The notes below the pieces were generated by a model. It was not told the origin of the DNA, did not search any database, and saw only the letters and a program-made list of their open reading frames with translations. The translations under genes and the position numbers were made by a program. 64,000 bases of DNA from an uncultured Gemmatimonadota bacterium (GTDB taxonomy: Bacteria > Gemmatimonadota > Gemmatimonadetes > Gemmatimonadales > Gemmatimonadaceae), in assembly GCA_946480295.1 (NCBI GenBank), contig CAMLIT010000006.1, forward strand, positions 4,303 through 68,302, written 5' to 3'. Of the stretch, positions 1 to 8,070 are shown in pieces (position 1 is the stretch's first letter; every line of letters starts with the position of its first letter).

Positions 1-2
1 CC

Positions 3-722
3 GCCGACTTCCTCGCCTGGCTCGGCCAGCCGGCCGGCGCGCGCTGGCTGGACGTGGGCTGCGGCACGGGAGCGCTGACGGAGACGATCCTCGGACTGGC
101 GAACCCCGCGTCCGTTCAGGGGCTCGACCAGTCCGCGGGCTTCGTCCAGCATGCGACGTCCCGGATCGCATCGCCCACCGTGGCGTTTGGCGTGGGCGAC
201 GCCTGCGCGCTCCCGTTCGACGACGGCTCGTTCGACGCCGGCGTCTCGGGGCTCGCCTTCAACTTCGTGCCCGATGCCGCGCGTGCCGCGTCGGAGCTGG
301 TGCGCGTTGTCCGCCGCGGTGGCGTGGTGGCGCTCTACGTCTGGGACTATGCCGGTCGCATGGAGCTGATGCGACACTTCTGGGATGCGGCGGTGGCGCT
401 GGACTCCGCCGCGCGAGAGCTCGACGAGGCGCGACGATTCCCCCTCTGCCAGCCGGAGCCGCTCCGCGAGCTGCTCGCGGGCGCTGGACTGCGCGACGTC
501 GAGGTGCGGGCGATCGACGTGCCGACGCGATTCCGCGACCTGGACGACTACTGGTCGCCCTTTCTCGGCGGCCAGGGGCCTGCGCCGGGGTACGCCATGT
601 CGCTCGACGACACGCGCCGCGCGGCGCTCCGGGAGCGCATTCGTGCCGGCCTGCCGATCGGGGACGATGGCAGCATCCAGCTCGTCGCTCGCGCATGGGC
701 CGTGAAGGGCCGCAGGGAATGA
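3..722 (+). CDS. SAM-dependent methyltransferase, 5' end outside window
   Basis: Class I (Rossmann) methyltransferase of the UbiE/Methyltransf_11 kind. The reading frame is open from base 3, so the true start lies upstream of the window; the GTG at 54 falls inside the SAM-binding motif and cannot be the start. Motif I reads DVGCGTG, followed by a motif II-like GLDQS acidic loop and the post-motif GGVVALYVWDY strand typical of motif III. The C-terminal half (FRDLDDYWSPFLGGQGPAPGY) resembles the variable lid seen in small-molecule methylases. It probably methylates a small metabolite; the substrate cannot be read from sequence. Family is clear, function generic. Confidence 0.88.
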   Translation, partial: ADFLAWLGQPAGARWLDVGCGTGALTETILGLANPASVQGLDQSAGFVQHATSRIASPTVAFGVGDACALPFDDGSFDAGVSGLAFNFVPDAARAASELVRVVRRGGVVALYVWDYAGRMELMRHFWDAAVALDSAARELDEARRFPLCQPEPLRELLAGAGLRDVEVRAIDVPTRFRDLDDYWSPFLGGQGPAPGYAMSLDDTRRAALRERIRAGLPIGDDGSIQLVARAWAVKGRRE

Positions 723-877
723 GCGGACGCCACGCGGCGGACGCCGCACACCCCTGACCGCCGCCGCAGCCGGTATTCCCCGACAGCGGGAGCGCCCGCC
801 GCCGACACACGGCGCCTCCGTCGCGCGCCATGCTGAGATGTTCGCACGACGGACGCGGGCTTCGACGGAGGTGGGTC

Positions 878-1299
878 ATGACATCGATCGGACTCCCGCA
901 CGACCGCGAGCGGCCGGCCGCACCGGCGAGCGCCGCGACGGCGCAGCGACTGCTGCTCCTCTGCGGGGTGCTCGCGCCGCTGGTGTACGTCGCGATGGAC
1001 GTCACGGCCGCCTGACGGACGTCATGCACATCGCGCTCTCCGCGGCGAGCGTGATCTTCATGCTGCTCTTCATCGGCTTCGGCGCGCGGGCGTTCGGCCG
1101 GTGGTTTCGCCTCTACTCGTGGGCGTCGATGTTGGCGATCGTCGCGGCGGGCGGGCTCACCTTCGCGTGGGCCGGCCGCATCGCGCGGCAGGAGCCGACG
1201 CCGTGGCTCGGCGCGGTGGAGCGGGTGATGATCTACGGATACCTGCTGTGGATCGCCGTCCTCGCGATCGCGCTGGTCCGTGACCAGCGCCGTGCATGA
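878..1299 (+). pseudogene. Decayed DUF998 membrane protein with internal deletion and frameshift
   Basis: Two fragments of one DUF998 protein lie in different frames. The first (878-1015, ATG preceded by a GGAGGTG ribosome site) encodes an N-terminal tail and the first membrane helix (LLLCGVLAPLVYVAMD), then hits TGA. The second (about 1018-1299, another frame) encodes the last part of the family: a helix around VIFMLLFIGFGARAFG, the RLYSWASML segment, the PTPWLGAVERV motif and the last helix LLWIAVLAIALV. DUF998 proteins are usually about 200 residues, so roughly 90-100 central residues are missing. The 8-mer GGACGTCA occurs at 997-1004 and again at 1017-1024 at the junction, compatible with a repeat-mediated deletion. 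The second fragment could be read as part of a 153-residue ORF from 838, but its first 60 codons are not protein-like. Confidence 0.72.
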
Positions 1300-1422
1300 T
1301 CACGTCCACCCGTCGGGGGAGTGCGCTCCCGGTCGGACGTGCTCCCTGACAGGTTGCATTCCGGCATGCGTTACCGTACATGATGTGGAAGGCCGACACG
1401 CCCGCGGACCGGGAGGCGTCGC

Positions 1423-2112
1423 ATGGCAATCAGTCAGACTCTCGCGCACGTGGCGAGCGCGCCCGTCAGGCGCGCCGCACGGCGCGTCGCGCGTCGGCGC
1501 GACCGTCGCGGCCCGTTCGAGCTGGTGCTCATCGCCGCCTCCGCCGGCGGCGTCCCCGCGCTCCGCGATTTCGTCGCCAAGCTGCCCGGGGATTTCCCGA
1601 TCCCGCTGGCCGTCGTGCTGCACCGCACGCAGGCGCAGCCGGTGCGACTGGCGCAGATCCTCGCCCGGGGCGCCTCGCTTGCGGTGAAGACCGCCGAGCA
1701 GGGGGAGAAGCTCCGGAGCGGTATCGTCTACCTGGCGCCGCCGCGACAGCACCTGGTCGTGCGTCCCGACCGCAGCTTTCACCTGATGGACGGCCACCGG
1801 ATCAAGTACGTGCACTCGTCGGCCAATCCGCTGTTCGAGTCGGCGGCCTATTCGCTCGATGGGCACGTGGTCGCCGTGGTGCTCACGGGGAGCGGCACGG
1901 ACGGCACCAACGGCGTGCAGACGGTGAAGGGGATGGGTGGGGTGGTCCTGGTGCAGGACCCGGCGACCACGGCGTACGCGACGATGCCCCTCTCGGCGAT
2001 CGGGACCGGCGCCGTCGATCGCGTCCTCCCGCTGGACAAGATTCCCGGAGAGCTGGTCAAGCTCGTGATGCATCGCCGGCCCAGGGGAGGCGCACATGTC
2101 GCCGCGAGCTAG
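1423..2112 (+). CDS. Stand-alone CheB-type protein-glutamate methylesterase domain
   Basis: Single-domain CheB methylesterase, 229 residues, without the receiver domain of classical CheB. The catalytic triad is visible: Ser40 in AASAGG, His67 in VVLHRT and Asp160 in GSGTDG. The basic N-terminal tail (residues 14-30, Arg-rich) replaces the regulatory domain. ATG at 1423 has a GGGAGG site six bases upstream. CheB normally demethylates glutamates on chemoreceptors, but no chemoreceptor, CheR or flagellar gene is nearby; receiver-less CheB domains also occur in hybrid sensor systems and next to stress genes. Its 3' end overlaps the next gene by 17 bases, so the two are probably translated together. 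Confidence 0.85.
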   Translation: MAISQTLAHVASAPVRRAARRVARRRDRRGPFELVLIAASAGGVPALRDFVAKLPGDFPIPLAVVLHRTQAQPVRLAQILARGASLAVKTAEQGEKLRSGIVYLAPPRQHLVVRPDRSFHLMDGHRIKYVHSSANPLFESAAYSLDGHVVAVVLTGSGTDGTNGVQTVKGMGGVVLVQDPATTAYATMPLSAIGTGAVDRVLPLDKIPGELVKLVMHRRPRGGAHVAAS

Positions 2113-2632
2113 AAAGCCGCGAGGGGATTCGCCGCGCGAACGCGCCGAGCTCAAGCCGATGCCGACGCCGTCGACCGAGGTGCCGACCGCCCGCGAACGC
2201 GCGGAGATGGAGCGACATCGGTCCGAGGTCGTGCGCGACGACGCGGAGCGGCAACGCGACGTGGCCGAGCGCAATCGCGTGCAGGCGAACTCGCGGCGCG
2301 AAGCGGCGGAGCAGCAGCGCATCATCGCGGAGGAGGAGCGCATGTCGGCGGAGCTGTCCCGACGCCTCGACGAGAGCGCGCGGCAGCTCCGCGACGACGC
2401 GCGAGGAGTCGCCGAGGATCGTCGCTCGGACGCCGAGCAGCTGCGATCGCTCGCCGAGGGCGCGCGCCTGACGGCGGAGGAAGCGCGGCGCGAGGCGGAG
2501 CTGGCCCGGCGCGAGGCGGATGCGGCGCGCCAGGATGCCGCGGAGCTGCGCCGCGCCTACGCCGAACAGCTCGAGATCATGCGCGAGATGCAGCGCGCGC
2601 TGCGCGCGATGGAGCGGCGGCGCGAGCGGTGA
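2096..2632 (+). CDS. Charged coiled-coil protein coupled to the CheB-type esterase
   Basis: 178 residues, almost entirely Arg, Glu, Ala and Gln, with no Cys and no membrane segment. Residues 30-175 form a continuous predicted coiled coil built of imperfect repeats such as ERAEMERHR, AERQRDVAERNR and ARREAELARREADAAR. An AGGGGAGG ribosome site precedes the ATG inside the end of the CheB gene, giving a 17-base overlap. Glu/Gln-rich helices are what chemoreceptor signalling domains offer to CheB, so a cytoplasmic partner or artificial substrate role is conceivable, but this is inference. No known family was recognised. Confidence 0.75.
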   Translation: MSPRARKPRGDSPRERAELKPMPTPSTEVPTARERAEMERHRSEVVRDDAERQRDVAERNRVQANSRREAAEQQRIIAEEERMSAELSRRLDESARQLRDDARGVAEDRRSDAEQLRSLAEGARLTAEEARREAELARREADAARQDAAELRRAYAEQLEIMREMQRALRAMERRRER

Positions 2633-2671
2633 CTTTGAGTCGCAACGCGAAGCCGCACAACGCCGTCGACG

Positions 2672-3028
2672 CTACGCCGATGGCTCCGGCATGTCGATCA
2701 CGCGCAGCCAGCTGCCGTCCGCCTGCCGTCGCACCACCTGCACGCGGATGCCCGACCCGTCGCGCCGTCGCGTGGAGGTGAGCGCGACGTCGCCGGCCTG
2801 GATGGTCCCCAGGGGCGGTTCGGCCTCGAAGTGCCGCACGCGCTGGAGCATCTGCTCGTACACGGCGTGGATGGCCTGCCGCCCGACCGTCACCCGGCCG
2901 GGCGGAAATGCCAGCACGGCATCGGGCTCGTACAGGGCCGCGAGCCCCGCCGCGTCGCCGGCGTTGGCACGCTCGACGAAGAGCCGCGTCAGATCCTCGG
3001 GCTGGCGCGCATTCCGATCATCCGCCAT
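2672..3028 (-). CDS. SnoaL-like / DUF4440-type NTF2-fold protein
   Basis: 118 residues starting at the ATG at 3028, which has a textbook GAGAGGAGGG site; a longer upstream reading frame is not needed. The pattern LFVERANAGDAAGLAALYEPDAVLAFPPGRVTVGR is typical of NTF2-like proteins of the SnoaL/DUF4440 group, followed by the AIHAVYEQML helix and a C-terminal beta-sheet ending SWLRVIDMPE. Such proteins are small cytoplasmic cone-shaped dimers, some of them isomerases or hydrolases, many of unknown role. Divergent from the AhpD-like gene, with 135 bp between the starts. Confidence 0.85.
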   Translation of the reverse strand: MADDRNARQPEDLTRLFVERANAGDAAGLAALYEPDAVLAFPPGRVTVGRQAIHAVYEQMLQRVRHFEAEPPLGTIQAGDVALTSTRRRDGSGIRVQVVRRQADGSWLRVIDMPEPSA

Positions 3029-3163
3029 GAGTAGCCCTCCTCTCGGGATCGCGTGAAAAGAAAGCGATCCAGCGCCCGTCGCGCCACTCGCGGCACGGGC
3101 TGTCACAAATGGCCTGGCCATCCGTCTTCCCCGGCAACAGGATACGAACCGGAGGGAACGACG

Positions 3164-3634
3164 ATGACTGCACGAGTGGACGGCGCGAAGGTCGCACCGG
3201 GCGCCTATCATGCCATGCTGGGCCTGGAAAACTACGTCCGCGGCTGCGGGCTCGAGCGCTCGCTGCTCGAGCTCGTCAGGCTGCGTGCCTCGTACATGAA
3301 CGGCTGCGCCTACTGCGTCGACATGCACACGAAGGACGCGCTGGCCGAGGGGGAAACGGCGCAGCGGCTGCTCGCCGTGCCGGTGTGGCGCGAGACGCCC
3401 TTCTTCACTCCGCGCGAGCGTGCCGCCCTCGCGTGGACGGAAGCCGTGACCGACGTCGGCCGCTCGGGCGTGCCTGACGAGGTGTTCGAGGAAGCTCGAC
3501 GGCACTTCACGGAGACGGAGCTGGTGAACCTCACCATGGCCATCGTCGCGATCAACGGCTGGAACCGACTGGCGATCCCCTTCCGAGCGGAGCCCGGGAG
3601 CTATCAGCCAGCGTCCACCGGCGCCGCGGCGTGA
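3164..3634 (+). CDS. AhpD/carboxymuconolactone decarboxylase-like protein
   Basis: 156 residues. The CMD core is clear: ELVRLRASYMNGCAYCVDMH carries the CxxC pair Cys48/Cys51 and His55 of the AhpD-type peroxidatic site, and the C-terminal helices (LVNLTMAIVAINGWNRL) are characteristic of the YnjA/AhpD-like group. Predicted role is thiol-based peroxide reduction or a related redox job in the cytoplasm. ATG at 3164 follows an ACCGGAGGGAACGACG ribosome site; an upstream in-frame extension to 3053 is not protein-like. The stop overlaps the GTG start of the GNAT gene by four bases, so the two are cotranscribed. Confidence 0.9.
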   Translation: MTARVDGAKVAPGAYHAMLGLENYVRGCGLERSLLELVRLRASYMNGCAYCVDMHTKDALAEGETAQRLLAVPVWRETPFFTPRERAALAWTEAVTDVGRSGVPDEVFEEARRHFTETELVNLTMAIVAINGWNRLAIPFRAEPGSYQPASTGAAA

Positions 3635-4140
3635 TCGTCGTCGAGTCCGAACGGCTGGTCCTCCGGCGCCTGTCGCCGGAGGACGCGCCGTTCGTGCTCG
3701 AGCTGCTGAACGACCCGGGCTTCCTGCGCCACGTCGGCGACCGCGGCGTGCGCACGCTGGAGCAGGCGCGCGCCTACGTGATCGAGGGCCCGATGGCGAG
3801 CTACGACGCGCACGGGTTCGGCCTCTATCTCGTGACGACGAAGGGCGACGGCACGCCGATCGGCCTCTGCGGCCTCCTCAAGCGCGACACGCTGGACGAC
3901 GTCGACGTCGGCTACGCGCTCCTCCCCGCCTTCCGCGCGCAGGGGTACGCCTACGAGGCGGCGAGCGCCGTGCTCTCGCACGCGCGGGAGGCGCTGGGGC
4001 TGACGCGCATCGCCGCGATCGTCCAGGCGGAGAACGCCGACTCGATCCGCGTGCTCGAGCGGCTCGGCCTCGGCTTCGAGCGCACGCTGCGACTCGGCGC
4101 CGAGGGCACCGAGGTGCTCGTCTACGCGCGCGCGATGTAG
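3631..4140 (+). CDS. GNAT-family N-acetyltransferase, RimJ/RimL type
   Basis: 169 residues with the RimJ/RimL layout: N-terminal SERLVLRRLSPEDAPFVLELLND, the acceptor-side GFGLYLVTTKGDGTPIGLCGL strand and the acetyl-CoA pyrophosphate segment LLPAFRAQGYAYEAASAVL (Q/R-x-x-G-x-G/A variant). The C-terminal ENADSIRVLERLGLGFERT is a strong hallmark. It transfers acetyl to an amine on a protein N-terminus or small molecule; the substrate is unknown. GTG start overlaps the upstream stop (GTGA). Its 3' end overlaps the convergent 4122-5399 gene by 19 bp. Confidence 0.9.
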   Translation: MIVVESERLVLRRLSPEDAPFVLELLNDPGFLRHVGDRGVRTLEQARAYVIEGPMASYDAHGFGLYLVTTKGDGTPIGLCGLLKRDTLDDVDVGYALLPAFRAQGYAYEAASAVLSHAREALGLTRIAAIVQAENADSIRVLERLGLGFERTLRLGAEGTEVLVYARAM

Positions 4141-5399
4141 CGCGCGAGCACCCGCGCGGCGGCACGGCGCTCCCGCCACTCGGTGACCTGCTTCCACGGG
4201 AACAGGCCGCGCCACGCGGCGAGCGTCGCCCCGCGCATGGTGTGGCGAAGCGCGTCCGGGCCGACCCAGCGATAGTAGCCGGTCGCCACCCAGTGCGAGT
4301 GGGTCTGGTGCGCGACGGCAGCCTCGAAGGCGAACGGGTCGGCGCCGCGGGTCAGCGGCCGCACGGCGACCGTCCTCGCGCGTTCGGCGACGCGGAAGGC
4401 GTGGATCGCCCACAGCTCGGAGATCCGCGCGGCGTCGGGCAGGCGGAGGAAGCGCACGTGGCGGCGCGACGGGGTGCGGCCGACGAGCCGGAAGTTGCTC
4501 GTCTGGAGCTCGATCCCGTCGACGAAGCGGCTGAAGAAGGTGGCGGCGATGGCGACGTCGTCGCCCCTGGTGGGCGAGACGAGCACGTGCCCGATCGCCT
4601 GGCCGCCGGCGTGCTCGATGAGCAGGGCGCGGCCCTTCGACGACCGCAGCGCGGCGTGGACGACGGTGTCGAAGCCCGCGTCGCGCACCTCGCGCTCCAT
4701 GCGCTCCAGCGCGCCGCGGATCGGCAGCGCGAGCTGCGCGTCCAGCTCCGGCGTGGTGGGGACGACGGCGGCCCCGCTCCGCTGCGGGGCCCTGGCGTAG
4801 ATCGCGCGCGGGTGCCGCACGTACGCGGCGAGGCCGGGGCGCGCAGGGCGCGCCGCGGCGGCATTAGCGGGTCGGGTGGGGCGCGGCGCGGCGGCGCCGC
4901 CGATCGGGCGCAGCCCCGTGAAGCCGATCGCCACGACCGGCGCGCCGGGTGCGTGGCCGTAGTAGACGGCATCCACGCCCGCGGCGACGGCGGCGACGAG
5001 GATCAGTCCGCGCACCTCGCGCTCGCTGCCGCGGAGGATGCCCGTCGTCAGGGGCGCGTGGCCGCGCGCGGCTCCCCACTCGCGCGCCGCGAGCGCGGCC
5101 CGCCTGACGAGGGGCGAGCTGGCCGAGTCGTTGCACCAGCTCCACATCCAGCTGCTGGTCGTCGGGTCGAAGCTGCCGAGGAGCTGGCCGGTGGCGCAGA
5201 GGCCGGAGCCGTCCGGGTTCGTGAAGCGGAGGATCCCGTCGTTCTGGTCGAAGCTCCACGCGGCGTACGACTCGGGGCGCCACTGGACGATGAGCCGCTC
5301 GTAGCGGACGCGCAGGGTCTCGCGCGCCTCGGCGACGGCGGCCTCGAACGTGGGCGAGGTGAGCGCGGTGTACTGGGGGAGCGTCGTCGGGTCGAGCAT
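4122..5399 (-). CDS. DUF6882-like domain joined to an unrecognised C-terminal domain
   Basis: 425 residues from the ATG at 5399; an in-frame start at 5489 adds only an Arg/Pro-rich stretch. Residues 1-180 resemble the Trp-rich DUF6882 family: AAWSFDQNDGILRF, LLGSFDPTTSSWMWSWCND, and a REWGAARG turn. Residues about 180-215 are an Ala/Pro/Arg-rich linker. Residues 230-425 form a second globular region with no family I recognise, rich in aromatic and His residues near the end (VAHQTHSHWVATGYYRW). No signal peptide or membrane helix, so cytoplasmic. Convergent with the GNAT gene with a 19-bp overlap. The domain call is from memory of the family pattern. Confidence 0.65.
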   Translation of the reverse strand: MLDPTTLPQYTALTSPTFEAAVAEARETLRVRYERLIVQWRPESYAAWSFDQNDGILRFTNPDGSGLCATGQLLGSFDPTTSSWMWSWCNDSASSPLVRRAALAAREWGAARGHAPLTTGILRGSEREVRGLILVAAVAAGVDAVYYGHAPGAPVVAIGFTGLRPIGGAAAPRPTRPANAAAARPARPGLAAYVRHPRAIYARAPQRSGAAVVPTTPELDAQLALPIRGALERMEREVRDAGFDTVVHAALRSSKGRALLIEHAGGQAIGHVLVSPTRGDDVAIAATFFSRFVDGIELQTSNFRLVGRTPSRRHVRFLRLPDAARISELWAIHAFRVAERARTVAVRPLTRGADPFAFEAAVAHQTHSHWVATGYYRWVGPDALRHTMRGATLAAWRGLFPWKQVTEWRERRAAARVLARYIARA

Positions 5400-5591
5400 G
5401 CGTGCGAGGTGCGCGGTGGGAGGGCGGCGCCCGCTCGGTCGGGCGGCCGGGTCGCACCGGGGAGACGATCGCGCGCGCGCGCCTGTCACGGCCGAGTCGG
5501 GCAGCCGCGGGGTGGGACTGGTGCGGGGCCGCGTGCTCGACGTAAGGTACAGAAACGTCCCGCATGAACTCGGATCTGCCGTAGCGTTGCG

Positions 5592-6128
5592 ATGATGCTC
5601 TCCGCACTCCTCGGTCTGCTGCTCGCGGCCGCGCCCGACACGACGCCGCCCACGCCGGCGCCCCCGGCGCCGTCGGCCGCGACACGACGGCTGCCCCCCG
5701 GCACCGTGGCCGACAGCCTGGTGCTGATGAAGTCACTGCGACTGCTCGTCCTGTACGTGGACGGGGTGGCGTTGCGCACGTACCGCGTCGCACTCGGCCA
5801 CGAGCCGGTCGGCCCCAAGCGCTTCAAGGGGGACGAGCGCACGCCGGAGGGGCTCTACCGCATCGACGGCCGCAACCCGCAGAGCGGCTACCACCTGTCG
5901 CTGCACGTGTCGTATCCGAACGCGGTGGATCGCGCGCGCGCGAGCCTCTACGGCAAGGAGCCGGGCGGCGACATCATGATCCACGGGCTGCCGCTGGGCG
6001 ACGAGTCGGTGGGCAGCGAGCACACGCAGTGGGACTGGACGAACGGCTGCATCGCCGTCACCGACCGCGAGATCGAGGAGCTGTGGCGCGCCGTGCCCGA
6101 CGGGACGCCGATCGACCTGAAGCCCTGA
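5592..6128 (+). CDS. Secreted L,D-transpeptidase (YkuD family)
   Basis: 178 residues with a short signal peptide (MMLSALLGLLLAAAP), a Pro/Thr/Ala-rich spacer to about residue 35 and then a YkuD catalytic domain. His131 lies in IMIHGLP and the nucleophilic Cys153 in WTNGCIAVT, the two diagnostic motifs. The domain exchanges D,D- for L,D- (3-3) peptidoglycan cross-links or attaches proteins to the wall in the periplasm. No LysM or other anchor is present, so it is a minimal secreted version of the kind close to ErfK. Divergent from the DUF6882-like gene and convergent with the YceI gene, one base apart. Confidence 0.9.
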   Translation: MMLSALLGLLLAAAPDTTPPTPAPPAPSAATRRLPPGTVADSLVLMKSLRLLVLYVDGVALRTYRVALGHEPVGPKRFKGDERTPEGLYRIDGRNPQSGYHLSLHVSYPNAVDRARASLYGKEPGGDIMIHGLPLGDESVGSEHTQWDWTNGCIAVTDREIEELWRAVPDGTPIDLKP

Positions 6129-6129
6129 C

Positions 6130-6771
6130 TCAGGGAGCGCCGGCGACGCTCGCGTCGACGGTGCGGGTGGCGACGAGGGTCTCCGCGTTCGCGACGAGGT
6201 GGAACTTCACGACGACGCGGTCGCTGGCCCTGAGCATCCCGAACATGGCCGTGGGCGGCCGGATGCCGAAGTCCGTCATGAGGATCGCCACGCTGCCCTC
6301 GGCCTCGACGACGCCACCGGGGAGTCGGTCGGCCCTGACGTCCATCGTCACCTCCTGCCGCTGGCCGGCGACGACGAGGGTCCCGACGGTCTTCACCGTG
6401 TCGCCGTCCGACGCACCGGCGACCGTTCGGAAGGTCCCGACGATGTAGCTGTGCCGCGGATCCTGGCCGGCGGCGAGCGCCTGGCGGAGGGTCCGGTCCA
6501 TGGCCGCGTGCCCGCACGAGATGCTCTCGACGGGCACCCGGACGAGGACCTTCTCCAGGGACCTGGCGACCTGGGGCGCGGTGTCGAACGAGGCGTCCAC
6601 TTCGATGCTGGCGGAGAGCGCGCTGGTGGAGCACTGCCACGCGTGGAGGTTCGTGGCGCCATCCAGCCAGAGCCTGCTCTCCGGGCTCACCGCGAGGCGA
6701 GTGCCCTGCGCCCGTGCCGCGGGAGCCAGGGCGAGGAGCAGAGCCAGACTTGCCAGCGTGCGGTCGATCAT
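6130..6771 (-). CDS. Secreted YceI-family lipocalin-like protein
   Basis: 213 residues starting at the ATG at 6771, preceded by CCGGAGGGATGG; an upstream start at 6891 would place about 40 non-signal residues before the signal peptide. Residues 1-21 are a signal peptide (LASLALLLALAPAARAQG). The rest matches YceI: GATNLHAWQCSTSALSASI, VESISCGHAAMDRTLRQAL and the C-terminal MTDFGIRPPTAMFGMLRASD VVV hallmark. YceI proteins are periplasmic eight-stranded barrels that bind polyisoprenoid or amide lipids. Substrate here is unknown. Cotranscription with the upstream TIM-barrel gene is possible (166-bp gap). Confidence 0.9.
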   Translation of the reverse strand: MIDRTLASLALLLALAPAARAQGTRLAVSPESRLWLDGATNLHAWQCSTSALSASIEVDASFDTAPQVARSLEKVLVRVPVESISCGHAAMDRTLRQALAAGQDPRHSYIVGTFRTVAGASDGDTVKTVGTLVVAGQRQEVTMDVRADRLPGGVVEAEGSVAILMTDFGIRPPTAMFGMLRASDRVVVKFHLVANAETLVATRTVDASVAGAP

Positions 6772-6937
6772 CGGGCCATCCCTCCGGCGTGGGTGCCCGA
6801 GCCGTATCCCTGGGCCCATGTCCCCGCGCCTCTGTCTGCGCAGGAACATAGGCCCCTCATACGCGCGATCAGTCGGGTCGCGGCTGATCACGCATGCGGG
6901 AGTGCGAGTGCCGGCGTACGGGAATGCCGGACGACGA

Positions 6938-7861
6938 TCAGTACCGCACGGTCTCCAGCCAGTGGATGCTCAGCGGCATCGTCGTGAAGGGCGCGGAGGT
7001 CTCGTCCTCGATGTAGTACTTGTCGACGCCGATCTCCTTCGCCGTGCGCAGCACGCCGCGATAGTCGATCTGGCCGGAGCCGACGGGGACCTCGGCCTGG
7101 TCGGGATCGGCCGAGCCGGTGTTGACGTTGGTCGGCGTGCCCTTGCGCATGCCCTTGAGATGGAGCAGGCGCCAGCGCGTCGGGTACTTGCGCAGCCACG
7201 CGACCGGATCGGCGCCGGGGCGCGAGATCCAGAAGACGTCCATCTCGTACTTCACCGCGTCCGGGTCGGTCTCGCGCATCAGGATGTCCATCGGCGTGGT
7301 GCCGGTCGCGCCGGGGACGAACTCGTAGCCGTGGCAGTGATAGAAGAACTGGAGCCCCTGCTGGCGCGCCTCCTTCCCCCACTTGTCGAAATCGGCGGCG
7401 GCGCGGTGGGCGCCTTCCTCGGTGAGCGGGCCGTTGGCGTGCGGGATCCATGCGGTGCCGACGTACTGGACGCCGAGGGTCTTCGCGTCGGCGAGCACCG
7501 ACTGCAGGCTGTCGCGGAGCTGCTCGTAGCCGACGTGCATCGAGGTCGCGCGCAGGCCGGCGCGATCGAGCGCGGCGCGGAAATCGCGCGCGCTCAGGCC
7601 GTAGGTCCCCGCGAGCTCCACCTCGCGGAAGCCGAGGGCGCGCACGCGGGCGAGCGTGCCGGGGACGTCGTTCTTGATGGCGTTGCGCACGCTGTAGAGC
7701 TGAACGCCGAGGGGGCCCTTGAAGTCGCCCTGAAAGTCGAAGTCGTGCGTCGACGTTGCCGTCGATGAGGCGCCGGCGGTGCCGGAGCGGGGAGCGGTGT
7801 GGCACGCGGCGAGGCTGGCCGCGAGCGTGAGGGCGCAGAGCGGGAGTGGGATGCGGAACAT
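6938..7861 (-). CDS. Sugar phosphate isomerase/epimerase-like TIM-barrel lipoprotein
   Basis: 307 residues. A lipoprotein signal ends in LAAC with Cys20, then a Ser/Thr/Ala-rich tether to about residue 40, then an AP_endonuc_2/xylose-isomerase-like barrel beginning PLGVQLYSVRN. Barrel landmarks include FREVELAGTYGLSARDFR, the HVGY strand, FFYHCHGYEF with likely metal-binding His, MDVFWISRPGADP, LLHLKGMRKG and YYIEDETS. This family is common in Bacteroidota and Gemmatimonadota and acts on sugars in the periplasm, often as 2-keto-sugar epimerase/isomerase or keto-glycoside lyase. The start at 7861 was chosen because it leads straight into the signal peptide. Confidence 0.85.
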   Translation of the reverse strand: MFRIPLPLCALTLAASLAACHTAPRSGTAGASSTATSTHDFDFQGDFKGPLGVQLYSVRNAIKNDVPGTLARVRALGFREVELAGTYGLSARDFRAALDRAGLRATSMHVGYEQLRDSLQSVLADAKTLGVQYVGTAWIPHANGPLTEEGAHRAAADFDKWGKEARQQGLQFFYHCHGYEFVPGATGTTPMDILMRETDPDAVKYEMDVFWISRPGADPVAWLRKYPTRWRLLHLKGMRKGTPTNVNTGSADPDQAEVPVGSGQIDYRGVLRTAKEIGVDKYYIEDETSAPFTTMPLSIHWLETVRY

Positions 7862-8070
7862 GGAGCTGGACTGAGGGTGGTGGGGCGGCGGGAGGGCCGG
7901 CATGGCGCGAGTGCGTTCGGCGACGCGGTCCCAGTATGCGCCGCCGGAGCGCGGGAGGCCAGTGCGCCGGTGCCTATCGACGCTGCATCCGGACACCGAG
8001 CCCACGGAGGGGAGGGGAGTGAGAGTCTCCGCGACCGTGGGACCCGGCGCCGGATGACGCCCACATCACG

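Noticed and set aside
4242..5567. Large forward ORF opposite the DUF6882-like gene
   Set aside because: Translation is an Arg/Gly/Ala/Asp shadow without hydrophobic core patterns; the minus strand carries the believable protein.
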